The notes beneath the pieces were generated by a model. The model was given only the letters and a program-made list of their open reading frames with translations, did no database searches and had not been told where the DNA came from. The position numbers and the translations under genes were made by a program. A stretch of 64,000 nt of DNA from assembly GCA_030248225.1 (NCBI GenBank), contig JASANE010003525.1:1-64000 (forward strand), written 5' to 3'. Each line of letters opens with the position of its first letter. Positions within the stretch are counted from its first letter, which is position 1. Of this stretch, positions 11,913 through 21,445 are shown one piece after another. Origin of the DNA: Trileptium ribeirensis (taxonomy: Eukaryota > Nematoda > Enoplea > Enoplida > Thoracostomopsidae).

Positions 11913-13459
11913 TTAACCCTTTATCGCCCAGATTTGTTTATCGCGATTCTAAAATTGTTTACTCTTTAATACAAGCTATCACAAGTACAAGAAAAACATC
12001 CAAACCACAATAACCAGTAACGCCAACACAGAACGAGAAATAAAAATTTGTCCACATATGTGGACACTGAGCGGGTGCGGAGGAGCTCTCGAACAATCCG
12101 AACTACTTGTTCCCATCCTGTTTTCCTGCTAATCGTTAGAGGTAGTTCTATTGTTCGGCCATATATGATAGCATACTGGAAATGCTTTCGGGAGAGACTG
12201 TTTCGCCAATTACGGATAACATTGAGAAATGCTTTTCATTATATCTGGCGACTCAAAACAGCTAATCAAAACGTATCGATATACCTGACCTGGGCACTTA
12301 CCAACTATAGGTGATACACCTCAGATAAATTACGAATTATAACTGACAAACAAGACAAAACGTAAATGTGATGAATAAACTATGTGCCACATGCGATATT
12401 AGTTCACTTGTGAAAGTCCGACATGCATTCAGGGCATATATGCACGGTACATTTGCCGCACATGTATCTCGATTTCCTCTAGCAACCACCAGCCCGGCAC
12501 CTCATCGCGTTTGCAACCATATCTGACTTAAAGCTCCAATGGCCTTCTCCATCTCTCCGAATCTCTTCTGGAACACTTAATGCCACCGTTTTCTTCACCG
12601 ATGGCTCGTGCATGCTGTTACGATCTTGCTACCACTGCGCAGTCCGCCGATTGCTTGCGTCCCGGCCCTGGTTTTTGCGGATACTTGGACAACCAGGCGT
12701 AGACCATACGGAAGTTGAAGCAGTGAAAACTAATACCGACACCATGAGCTATGCAGTAAGCGAACCAAGCGTTGACTGCTGCGACGTTTAAAAAATGATA
12801 AAATATACGCATGTAGCGCTTACTATGCTTGATGGCGTGGCGATATATTGCAACCATCATGTCCAGAAAATCGATGCCACCCATGCATCTGTTGTACGTC
12901 CTGACGGCGTACGGTCGAGGGACGTCGATGACACTTTTGTCCGCCCTCGAATACCTTTTACAGCTGTCAGCTGGTTCGATCCCGGCGAACGTTGACATCA
13001 AGAGCACCGATGTATTGTCACGCCAACTGCAAAATCTGGGTGTGTGCCTCCAGACCGAGGAGCGGATTTCCGGCACACGCGGCCCTTGTGGACAGGAATG
13101 AGAATCGTCATATAACGACTGGTCCGGAGAAAAACTTCAAAACCTCTAGGTTAAAAGCACAAAACATGATGTCGTATATCGCGCATAATTTTACTCACCT
13201 GTATATACCGTATGGCCCCGATGCCGAAGCTGGAAACCACACTCTTCTGAGGTTGACAAAAACAACCAGCTGGCGCAACTTCTGCGAAATGTGGCGACAC
13301 AACAAACCTAGCTATGACGAATTCCGCAATAAGCCTACAGCGGAGCTATCTAAAGATATAAATAGAACACCGCCTCTCATATATAAGTAATGCGTTAGTC
13401 GAACAGAACAAGATTTTTGAGCTGTCCTCATATGTGGACACTGGTCGTTAAAGGGTTAA
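11913..13459 (-). mobile_element. piggyBac-like DNA transposon, short and degenerate
   Basis: TTAA target duplications lie at 11913-11916 and 13456-13459. The inverted ends start CCCTTTATCGCCCAG on the left and CCCTTTAACGACCAG on the right strand complement, about 15 bp with two mismatches. A subterminal palindrome-like motif, catatgtggacac, occurs near both ends (about 12054 and 13430). The body of 1539 bp is shorter than typical autonomous piggyBac elements (about 2.4 kb or more) and holds only the C-terminal half of a transposase on the minus strand. Confidence 0.85.
12404..13101 (-). pseudogene. piggyBac-type transposase, C-terminal half, frameshifted
   Basis: A DDE transposase of the piggyBac (PGBD) family cuts and pastes DNA at TTAA. 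The readable block covers WRDNTSVLLMSTFAG, then YNRCMGGIDFLDMM, where the family's last catalytic Asp lies, then FLNVAAVNAWFAY, the conserved helix after it. This frame stops at 12618. Further on, in another frame and ending at 12404, is CGKCTVHICPECMSDFHK, which matches the C-terminal cysteine-rich zinc-binding domain of the family. At least one frameshift therefore lies between 12618 and 12470. The N-terminal half with the first two Asp residues is not recognisable. Matching TTAA-flanked ends confirm the element it belongs to. It is inactive as it stands. Confidence 0.8.
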
Positions 13460-14054
13460 TAAGTTTACATAGCTAGCTCAAATTTAATTTTGAAGTTGCT
13501 AATCTTCGGAATATTACTAATCTAATCTTTTTTCTACATATATTGGGACCGGCGCATCACATCTGTTTTAACACGTGAACAAAACTAGAATCTATTCAAA
13601 ACTACGCTGCGTAGTGTTATGAATATATTTCAATGAATGTGTCAGGGAACAAAAAATAAAATTAGCATCCAAAACACATTCGGGGATTCCTTGTCCGGTA
13701 AATGTAGACTTGGGAAAACTGGCAAACTTTCAGGAAATTATGAATCAAGCCTACTGTGTAGTGCTAAATTTTCGAAAGCGATTTAATCTTTCCCACAAAC
13801 CGTAAAAATAGAAAGAATGTGAATTCAGATCTGAGCAGTTTTGAGATATGTTAATAGCCGACGCTTTGTCCGATCGGCAATACTGATTAACGCGACGATG
13901 AAGCAAAACTGGTAACAGATAATTTTCAAAAAAGAAATTTACCGGCTCCGTATTTTATGACGTGTTGATTGAATATAATGACAATATTCCAACTTTTGAT
14001 GCAAATCCAGAGATAAACTTTAGTTGGATATAATTTACACTTCAGGGAACGTAC
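13460..14054. other. Left flank of the DIRS insertion, no gene
   Basis: AT-rich. Its last few bases should be LINE reverse-transcriptase sequence, because the right flank of the insertion (23065 on) resumes inside an RT. On this side decay prevents a confident reading. Confidence 0.35.
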
Positions 14055-15291
14055 ATTATTTTTCCATGATATTCCAAAATAATTTATGTTTTAAACAACA
14101 CAACAAAAATACTCCACGTATTTAGATTTTAGATTGACGCTTTCTTCGCGGGCGAAATGTCAATCACAAGAAGGCTTCAGTGACTCGGAGCTGTTGCTGA
14201 AAGGCGGTAGACACGTATAGGTCTTTGCAGGCGGACGATTTCCATCGACCGTGGACTTGAATGTCTCTATCGCACACTCCGGCATTCGCTGCTCCTGTGC
14301 CTCCGCCGGCTCTTAAAGAGTGTAAAGTCAAAGCATATGGCAAGTTGAGGCAACGAATCAAATTACGAAATATTTTACGTGCGCAATCATACGACACGTG
14401 ATTGCCCGTAGGATTACGACCTACAAAACTCGGGAACAGCCACACGGAACCGCACCAGAATGTGGCAGGAAGAGCAAAATAGCGAGTCAGTAACCATCCA
14501 GGAGAGTACCGGCCCTCCCCGTTCGCAATAATAACAGTGGCCCCGTGATGCAATTGATCTCTCTTAGAGCGCTGAATGACAAGCCTAATATGAGAGCATG
14601 TTAAGGTAACATCGTCTAGCCTGAGAGCTAGGGCTTCTGAAGCACGAAGAAACCCGGCAAAACACAAACTCAAAAATACCGCAAAACGAAGTGACAAAGG
14701 ATCGTTCTTAGCTAAAAGCCTCTCGAGTAACAATTTGAAATCACGTAAACTTAATGCCGTTGTGCGAACAACCGGCCTACTACAACGCCTTTTAGCGGCT
14801 TCGAACGCAAGGCGAGCCAATGGACTAAGAGTCGGAGACTCTGTACCCGACAAAGTGTAACCACGAAACAGAGGACCAAACCTGAGTCATGTAAGATATA
14901 GACGCCCCAGATGAGGAACAGTACCTTCAGATAAACCATGAGGGCAAACGGGTCCGATGATAAATAATGTAAATTACCTTGGCGACACCAAGAGCGAAAC
15001 TTCTCTAGAACCCGCATATAAGTTTTAGATGTAGAAGTTGCTTTGCTGTCTAGCAGGAAATCGAGTAGATCGCGGGCCGAATCCTTGACTTGGTCGGACG
15101 CATCAGGTGGAATCACGAAACCTTCCGGAACCATGCCAGAGAATCGTAAAAAATTGTGTATAACGTTAACAGCGAAGAAAACGTGCAATGACAGCAGCAC
15201 ACGCAATCTCGTTTTATATTCACCCCAATCATAGCGTATGCAAATCCCTTAGCTAACAATTTTTATCATTCTGTTAAAATAAGCAATTATT
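14055..15291 (-). repeat. A-YR-B cassette 5, carries the outer B end
   Basis: About 1231 bp, shortened by small deletions in the gene and in the B region; A repeat 15149-15291; terminal B at 14055-14117. Confidence 0.9.
14164..15134 (-). pseudogene. Tyrosine recombinase, cassette 5, two frameshifts
   Basis: Fifth and outermost copy, at the element's 3' end. It has the same inserted A as cassette 4 (about 14924) plus a two-base loss (aaagtgtaacc at about 14855 where others have aaagcatgtaacc). HSLRAGGGTGAANA shows a further substitution by the HxxR box, but Arg, HxxR and Tyr remain. It is the most changed copy. It ends in the terminal B repeat, which has a few changes of its own (ccacgtatttag). 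Its A repeat still has a TATA box at 15211-15218. Confidence 0.88.
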
Positions 15292-16529
15292 TTTCCATGA
15301 TATTCCAAAATAATTTATATTTTAAACAACACAACAAAAATACTCCACATTTTTTAGATTGATTTTAGATTGACGCTTTCTTCGCGGGCGAAATGTCAAT
15401 CACAAGAAGGCTTCAGTGACTCGGAGCTGTTGCTGAAAGGCGGTAGACACGTATAGGTCTTTGCAGGCGGACGATTTCCATCGACCGTGGACTTGAATGT
15501 CTCTATCGCACACTCCGGCATTCGCTGCTGCTGTGGCTCGGCCGGCTCTTAAAGAGTGTAAAGTCAAAGCATATGGCAAGTTGAGGCAACGAATCAAATT
15601 ACGAAATATCTTACGTGCGCAATCATACGACATGTGATTGCCCGTAGGATTACGACCTACAAAACTCGGGAACAGCCACACGGAACCGCACCAGAATGTG
15701 GCAGGAAGAGCAAAATAGCGAGTCAGTAACCATCCAGGAGAGTACCGGCCCTCCCCGTTCGCAATAATAACAGTGGCCCCGTGATGCAATTGATCTCTCT
15801 TAGAGCGCTGAATGACAAGCCTAATATGAGAGCATGTTAAGGTAACATCGTCTAGCCTGAGAGCTAGGGCTTCTGAAGCACGAAGAAACCCGGCAAAACA
15901 CAAACTCAAAAATACCGCAAAACGAAGTGACAAAGGATCGTTCTTAGCTAAAAGCCTCTCGAGTAACAATTTGAAATCACGTAAACTTAATGCCGTTGTG
16001 CGAACAACCGGCCTACTACAACGCCTTTTAGCGGCTTCGAACGCAAGGCGAGCCAATGGACTAAGAGTCGGAGACTCTGTACCCGACAAAGCATGTAACC
16101 ACGAAACAGAGGACCAAACCTGAGTCATGTAAGATATAGACGCCCCAGATGAGGAACAGTACCTTCAGATAAACCATGAGGGCAAACGGGTCCGATGATA
16201 AATAATGTAAATTACCTTGGCGACACCAAGAGCGAAACTTCTCTAGAACCCGCATATAAGTTTTAGATGTAGAAGTTGCTTTGCTGTCTAGCAGGAAATC
16301 GAGTAGATCGCGGGCCGAATCCTTGACTTGGTCGGACGCATCAGGTGGAATCACGAAACCTTCCGGAACCATGCCAGAGAATCGTAAAAAATTGTGTATA
16401 ACGTTAACAGCGAAGAAAACGTGCAATGACAGCAGCACACGCAATCTCGTTTTATATTCACCCCAATCATAGCGTATGCAAATCCCTTAGCTAACAATTT
16501 TTATCATTCTGTTAAAATAAGCAATTATT
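15286..16529 (-). repeat. A-YR-B cassette 4
   Basis: 1238-bp spacing, the extra base being the frameshift insertion; A repeat 16387-16529. Confidence 0.9.
15400..16372 (-). pseudogene. Tyrosine recombinase, cassette 4, one frameshift
   Basis: Fourth copy. One extra A (cagtacctt at about 16162 where cassettes 1-3 have cagtcctt) shifts the frame after MVYLK, splitting the core-binding domain from the catalytic domain. The catalytic domain itself is open to the normal stop and keeps Arg, Lys (QRSKRDQ), HSLR and Tyr. The same insertion is present in cassette 5, so it was copied during array growth. A TATA box remains at 16449-16456. Amino-acid variants TCSH and GRYSPG are shared only with cassette 5. 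Confidence 0.88.
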
Positions 16530-17766
16530 TTTCCATGATATTCCAAAATAATTTATATTTTAAACAACACAACAAAAATACTCCACATTTTTTAGATTGA
16601 TTTTAGATTGACGCTTTCTTCGCGGGCGAAATGTCAATCACAAGAAGGCTTCAGTGACTCGGAGCTGTTGCTGAAAGGCGGTAGACACGTATAGGTCTTT
16701 GCAGGCGGACGATTTCCATCGACCGTGGACTTGAATGTCTCTATCGCACACTCCGGCATTCGCTGCTGCTGTGGCTCGGCCGGCTCTTAAAGAGTGTAAA
16801 GTCAAAGCATATGGCAAGTTGAGGCAACGAATCAAATTACGAAATATCTTACGTGCGCAATCATACGACATGTGATTGCCCGTAGGATTACGACCTACAA
16901 AACTCGGGAACAGCCACACGGAACCGCACCAGAATGTGGCAGGAAGAGCAAAATAGCGAGTCAGTAACCATCCAGGAGAGTACAGGCCCTCCCCGTTCGC
17001 AATAATAACAGTGGCCCCGTGATGCAATTGATCTGTGTTAGAGCGCTGAATGACAAGCCTAATATGAGAGCGTGTTAAGGTAACATCGTCTAGCCTGAGA
17101 GCTAGGGCTTCTGAAGCACGAAGAAACCCGGCAAAACACAAACTCAAAAATACCGCAAAACGAAGTGACAAAGGATCGTTCTTAGCTAAAAGCCTCTCGA
17201 GTAACAATTTGAAATCACGTAAACTTAATGCCGTTGTGCGAACAACCGGCCTACTACAACGCCTTTTAGCGGCTTCGAACGCAAGGCGAGCCAATGGACT
17301 AAGAGTCGGAGACTCTGTACCCGACAAAGCATGTAACCACGAAACAGAGGACCAAACCTGAGTCAGGTAAGATATAGACGCCCCAGATGAGGAACAGTCC
17401 TTCAGATAAACCATGAGGGCAAACGGGTCCGATGATAAATAATGTAAATTACCTTGGCGACACCAAGAGCGAAACTTCTCAAGAACCCGCATATAAGTTT
17501 TAGATGTAGAAGTTGCTTTGCTGTCTAGCAGGAAATCGAGTAGATCGCGGGCCGAATCCTTGACTTGGTCGGACGCATCAGGTGGAATCACGAAACCTTC
17601 CGGAACCATGCCAGAGAATCCTATAAAATTGTGTGTAACGTTAACAGCGAAGAAAACGTGCAATGACAGCAGCACACGCAATCTCGTTTTATATTCACCC
17701 CGATCATAGCGTATGCAAATCCCTTAGCTAACAATTTTTATCATTCTGTTAAAATAAGCAATTATT
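16524..17766 (-). repeat. A-YR-B cassette 3
   Basis: Exact 1237-bp spacing from cassette 2; A repeat 17624-17766. Confidence 0.9.
16638..17609 (-). CDS. Tyrosine recombinase, cassette 3, intact
   Basis: Third copy, again 1237 bp on. Protein nearly identical to cassette 2 (QRSNTDQ, RAGRAT, NFIGFSG in the leader) but ending VTEAFL like cassettes 4 and 5. Arg, HxxR and Tyr are conserved, and the likely catalytic Lys is Asn as in cassette 2. Open over 323 residues from the ATG. The TATA box of its A repeat is at 17686-17693. Confidence 0.88.
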   Translation of the reverse strand: MVPEGFVIPPDASDQVKDSARDLLDFLLDSKATSTSKTYMRVLEKFRSWCRQGNLHYLSSDPFALMVYLKDCSSSGASISYLTQVWSSVSWLHALSGTESPTLSPLARLAFEAAKRRCSRPVVRTTALSLRDFKLLLERLLAKNDPLSLRFAVFLSLCFAGFLRASEALALRLDDVTLTRSHIRLVIQRSNTDQLHHGATVIIANGEGLYSPGWLLTRYFALPATFWCGSVWLFPSFVGRNPTGNHMSYDCARKIFRNLIRCLNLPYALTLHSLRAGRATAAANAGVCDRDIQVHGRWKSSACKDLYVSTAFQQQLRVTEAFL

Positions 17767-19003
17767 TTTCCATGATATTCCAAAATAATTTATATTTTAA
17801 ACAACACAACAAAAATACTCCACATTTTTTAGATTGATTTTAGATTGACGCTTTCTTCGCGGGCGAAATGTCAATCACAAGAAGGTTTCAGTGACTCGGA
17901 GCTGTTGCTGAAAGGCGGTAGACACGTATAGGTCTTTGCAGGCGGACGATTTCCATCGACCGTGGACTTGAATGTCTCTATCGCACACTCCGGCATTCGC
18001 TGCTGCTGTGGCTCGGCCGGCTCTTAAAGAGTGTAAAGTCAAAGCATATGGCAAGTTGAGGCAACGAATCAAATTACGAAATATCTTACGTGCGCAATCA
18101 TACGACATGTGATTGCCCGTAGGATTACGACCTACAAAACTCGGGAACAGCCACACGGAACCGCACCAGAATGTGGCAGGAAGAGCAAAATAGCGAGTCA
18201 GTAACCATCCAGGAGAGTACAGGCCCTCCCCGTTCGCAATAATAACAGTGGCCCCGTGATGCAATTGATCTGTGTTAGAGCGCTGAATGACAAGCCTAAT
18301 ATGAGAGCGTGTTAAGGTAACATCGTCTAGCCTGAGAGCTAGGGCTTCTGAAGCACGAAGAAACCCGGCAAAACACAAACTCAAAAATACCGCAAAACGA
18401 AGTGACAAAGGATCGTTCTTAGCTAAAAGCCTCTCGAGTAACAATTTGAAATCACGTAAACTTAATGCCGTTGTGCGAACAACCGGCCTACTACAACGCC
18501 TTTTAGCGGCTTCGAACGCAAGGCGAGCCAATGGACTAAGAGTCGGAGACTCTGTACCCGACAAAGCATGTAACCACGAAACAGAGGACCAAACCTGAGT
18601 CAGGTAAGATATAGACGCCCCAGATGAGGAACAGTCCTTCAGATAAACCATGAGGGCAAACGGGTCCGTTGATAAATAATGTAAATTACCTTGGCGACAC
18701 CAAGAGCGAAACTTCTCAAGAACCCGCATATAAGTTTTAGATGTAGAAGTTGCTTTGCTGTCTAGCAGGAAATCGAGTAGATCGCGGGCCGAATCCTTGA
18801 CTTGGTCGGACGCATCAGGTGGAATCACGAAACCTTCCGGAACCATGCCAGAGAATCCTATAAAATTGTGTGTAACGTTAACAGCGAAGAAAACGTGCAA
18901 TGACAGCAGCACACGCAATCTCGTTTTATATTCACCCCGATCATAGCGTATGCAAATCCCTTAGCTAACAATTTTTATCATTCTGTTAAAATAAGCAATT
19001 ATT
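17761..19003 (-). repeat. A-YR-B cassette 2
   Basis: Exact 1237-bp spacing from cassette 1; A repeat 18861-19003. Confidence 0.9.
17875..18846 (-). CDS. Tyrosine recombinase, cassette 2, intact
   Basis: Second tandem copy, 1237 bp from the first, same start (MVPEGF) and length. All catalytic residues named for cassette 1 are present (R in FLRASEAL, HSLR, Tyr in KDLYV). Differences: RAGRAT after HSLR instead of RAGGAT, QRSNTDQ in place of QRSKTDQ (the likely beta-hairpin Lys becomes Asn), and STDPFA. It shares the ending VTETFL with cassette 1 but the body with cassette 3, a mosaic pattern. The Lys change and the Gly-to-Arg next to the HxxR box could lower activity even though the frame is open. 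Its TATA box is at 18923-18930. Confidence 0.88.
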   Translation of the reverse strand: MVPEGFVIPPDASDQVKDSARDLLDFLLDSKATSTSKTYMRVLEKFRSWCRQGNLHYLSTDPFALMVYLKDCSSSGASISYLTQVWSSVSWLHALSGTESPTLSPLARLAFEAAKRRCSRPVVRTTALSLRDFKLLLERLLAKNDPLSLRFAVFLSLCFAGFLRASEALALRLDDVTLTRSHIRLVIQRSNTDQLHHGATVIIANGEGLYSPGWLLTRYFALPATFWCGSVWLFPSFVGRNPTGNHMSYDCARKIFRNLIRCLNLPYALTLHSLRAGRATAAANAGVCDRDIQVHGRWKSSACKDLYVSTAFQQQLRVTETFL

Positions 19004-19078
19004 TTTCCATGATATTCCAAAATAATTTATATTTTAAACAACACAACAAAAATACTCCACATTTTTTAGATTGATTTT

Positions 19079-19115
19079 AGATTGACGCTTTCTTCGCGGG
19101 CGAAATGTCAATCAC
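19079..19115 (-). terminator. Hairpin at the YR 3' end (repeated in all five cassettes)
   Basis: Immediately after the YR stop, an imperfect 32-bp inverted repeat: outer arms attgac/gtcaat, inner arms ttcgc/gcgaa. It is absent after RNase H, so it belongs to the YR cassette. It could mark RNA 3' ends or a recombinase site; the role is unproven. Equivalent copies lie near 17842, 16605, 15368 and 14130. Confidence 0.5.
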
Positions 19116-20083
19116 AAGAAGGTTTCAGTGACTCGGAGCTGTTGCTGAAAGGCGGTAGACACGTATAGGTCTTTGCAGGCGGACGATTTCCATCGACCGT
19201 GGACTTGAATGTCTCTATCGCACACTCCGGCATTCGCTGCTGCTGTGGCTCCGCCGGCTCTTAAAGAGTGTAAAGTCAAAGCATATGGCAAGTTGAGGCA
19301 ACGAATCAAATTACGAAATATCTTACGTGCGCAATCATACGACATGTGATTGCCCGTAGGATTACGACCTGCAAAACTCGGGAACAGCCACACGGAACCG
19401 CACCAGAATGTGGCAGGAAGAGCAAAATAGCGAGTCAGTAACCATCCAGGAGAGTACAGGCCCTCCCCGTTCGCAATAATAACAGTGGCCCCGTGATGCA
19501 ATTGATCTGTCTTAGAGCGCTGAATGACAAGCCTAATATGAGAGCGTGTTAAGGTAACATCATCTAGCCTGAGAGCTAGGGCTTCTGAAGCACGAAGAAA
19601 CCCGGCAAAACACAAACTCAAAAATACCGCAAAACGAAGTGACAAAGGATCGTTCTTAGCTAAAAGCCTCTCGAGTAACAATTTGAAATCACGTAAACTT
19701 AATGCCGTTGTGCGAACAACCGGCCTACTACAACGCCTTTTAGCGGCTTCAAGCGCAAGGCGAGCCAATGGACTAAGAGTCGGAGACTCTGTACCCGACA
19801 AAGCATGTAACCACGAAACAGAGGACCAAACCTGAGTCATGTAAGATATAGACGCCCCAGATGAGGAACAGTCCTTCAGATAAACCATGAGGGCAAACGG
19901 GTCCGATGATAAATAATGTAAATTACCTTGGCGACACCAAGAGCGAAACTTCTCTAGAACCCGCATATAAGTTTTAGATGTAGAAGTTGCTTTGCTGTCT
20001 AGCAGGAAATCGAGTAGATCGCGGGCCGAATCCTTGACTTGGTCGGACGCATCAGGTGGAATCACGAAACCTTCCGGAACCAT
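19112..20083 (-). CDS. Tyrosine recombinase, cassette 1, intact
   Basis: Catalyses strand exchange between the circular DNA intermediate of a DIRS element and the target, through a covalent phosphotyrosine bond. The start is ATG at 20081-20083 (MVPEGFVIPPD); 24 further upstream codons are open but lie in the A leader and begin with ATT. Residues about 20-110 are the SAM-like core-binding domain (TSTSKTYMRVLEKFRSWC). The catalytic domain has the first Arg in GFLRASEALALRLDDV, the Lys in QRSKTDQLHHG, the HxxR box in LHSLRAGGAT, and the nucleophile region HGRWKSSACKDLYV with the Tyr. It is 323 residues, a normal size. It stands directly behind an A repeat with its own TATA box at 20160-20167. 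Confidence 0.9.
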   Translation of the reverse strand: MVPEGFVIPPDASDQVKDSARDLLDFLLDSKATSTSKTYMRVLEKFRSWCRQGNLHYLSSDPFALMVYLKDCSSSGASISYMTQVWSSVSWLHALSGTESPTLSPLARLALEAAKRRCSRPVVRTTALSLRDFKLLLERLLAKNDPLSLRFAVFLSLCFAGFLRASEALALRLDDVTLTRSHIRLVIQRSKTDQLHHGATVIIANGEGLYSPGWLLTRYFALPATFWCGSVWLFPSFAGRNPTGNHMSYDCARKIFRNLIRCLNLPYALTLHSLRAGGATAAANAGVCDRDIQVHGRWKSSACKDLYVSTAFQQQLRVTETFL

Positions 20084-20316
20084 GCCAGAGAATCCTAAAA
20101 AATTGTGTGTAACGTTAACAGCGAAGAAAACGTGCAATGACAGCAGCACACGCAATCTCGTTTTATATTCACCCCGATCATAGCGTATGCAAATCCCTTA
20201 GCTAACAATTTTTATCATTCTGTTAAAATAAGCAATTATTTTTCCATGATATTCCAAAATAATTTATATTTTAAACAACACAACAAAAATACTCCACATA
20301 GTTGCAGAACAAAGAG

Positions 20317-21445
20317 CTAGTGAGTAAAATTGAAACAAACCGCTAAAAGCGGAGAGGGAAAACGAGACGAAAAAACCGATTGCTGTTGCGAACCGCATCG
20401 TATAAGCTGAAATGTAGGAGAAAATTCACAGCAACCCACCAAGTTTTTAGAAAATTTGCGCCGAAAAGCAAGGTATACAGGCCAAAAGGCAGAGGCTGGC
20501 CACTTTGGCAATATAAGAGTGCCCCGCGCGCAACTGTCCTTCAAATGCCTGAGTGTTCTCGATATTAATTGAACCGGCGGGCATAACCAGTTATTTTCAC
20601 CTTCCCAGGACACAGCAAAAGCATCAACTAAACTCGTACCAGGCACAAAGACACGGGAATTGAAACGAGGCAATTGACTATTAAGATCAGTGGCAAAGCG
20701 ATCAATAGTAAACGGACCAAAAACCCTATCAATTTCTTTAAAAACCCACGTCTCAACGGACCAGTCATCCCAATCCGGCTCACGGCTGTAAACATCAGCC
20801 ATCGTATTCTGGGAACGAGGTATCCAACGAACCTCCAGACGGAGACTCCTACCCAAAGTGATCCAAAAATTTCTGAGCGCTATAGCCTGGAGTTCGGGAA
20901 CACTGCTGCCCTTCTTAACAATCGAGACGACCGCCTGATTATCTGTATAAACGTAAATCAGTCCACTTTTGGGACCATACGTCTGCAGACCCAATTCAAC
21001 GGCTCGCAATTCTCGGAACGTTGAGCTCTTAAGACGTTCGGAAGGACTAAAATTCATAACAGAGACATCACAAGTAGAACCGTGAGAGACGACCGCAGAT
21101 GCCCCTGACGAGCTTGCATCACAGAAAATTATTAGACGAGGCACCGACGCCTGGTTCAGATATCTGGGCTTGACCGTTTCCAAAAAACGCAGCCAAAACT
21201 GCAACTCAGCACGTGAGCCATTTGACAAACAAAACCGCCTATCTCAGGAGGTGCTCAACATTATATCGTGATAGAGACTGCGAGTTTGTAAACGACAAAC
21301 ATCACCCAAAACAGGCATTAACGCAATTAACTTACCAGTCGCCTTAGCGACTTGGCGAGCACAAACTGACCGACCCTGTCGAACAAATCCACACGTTTCC
21401 CGGACTTTGAGCAACTTGTCAGCTGGAATAAATGCAATAACGCTT
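20317..21445 (-). pseudogene. pol: RT thumb plus RNase H, one in-frame stop
   Basis: From about 21445 the minus-strand frame carries the RT thumb and connection, meets TGA at 21244-21246, and continues in the same frame as an RNase H. The RNase H starts near LIIFCDASSSGASAVVS (first Asp), has ELRAVELGLQTYG (Glu) and YVYTDNQAVVSIV (Asp), and WIPRSQNTMADVYSR. After it comes the DIRS-type extension DRFATDLNSQLPRFNSR and PKWPASAFWPVY. RNase H removes element RNA after cDNA synthesis. No methyltransferase domain follows, unlike classical DIRS1. The frame ends 17 bases before the B repeat. With the upstream frameshift, pol carries two disabling changes. Confidence 0.85.

Larger units (their letters stand above)
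18998..20240 (-). repeat. A-YR-B cassette 1
   Basis: Unit from attatt to attatt. A repeat at 20098-20240 (promoter), YR, then a hairpin and the B repeat. The B part just beyond, 20235-20300, terminates the gag-pol segment. Confidence 0.9.

Noticed and set aside
12048..12314. Plus-strand 88-codon frame at the left of the piggyBac element
   Set aside because: Opposite to the transposase, no recognisable domain, in subterminal DNA.
12992..13390. Plus-strand 132-codon frame
   Set aside because: Mostly antisense to the piggyBac transposase and its upstream part; no motif.
20084..20155. Longer YR and Gag starts giving a shared N-terminal MRVLLSLHVFF
   Set aside because: The first codon is ATT and the stretch lies right after the TATA box, inside the A repeat, so it is promoter/leader. 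The first ATG was used instead.
15043..20183. Plus-strand 63-codon frames repeated five times (MLSSRKSSRSRAES...)
   Set aside because: They are antisense shadows of the YR cassettes; they repeat only because the cassettes do.
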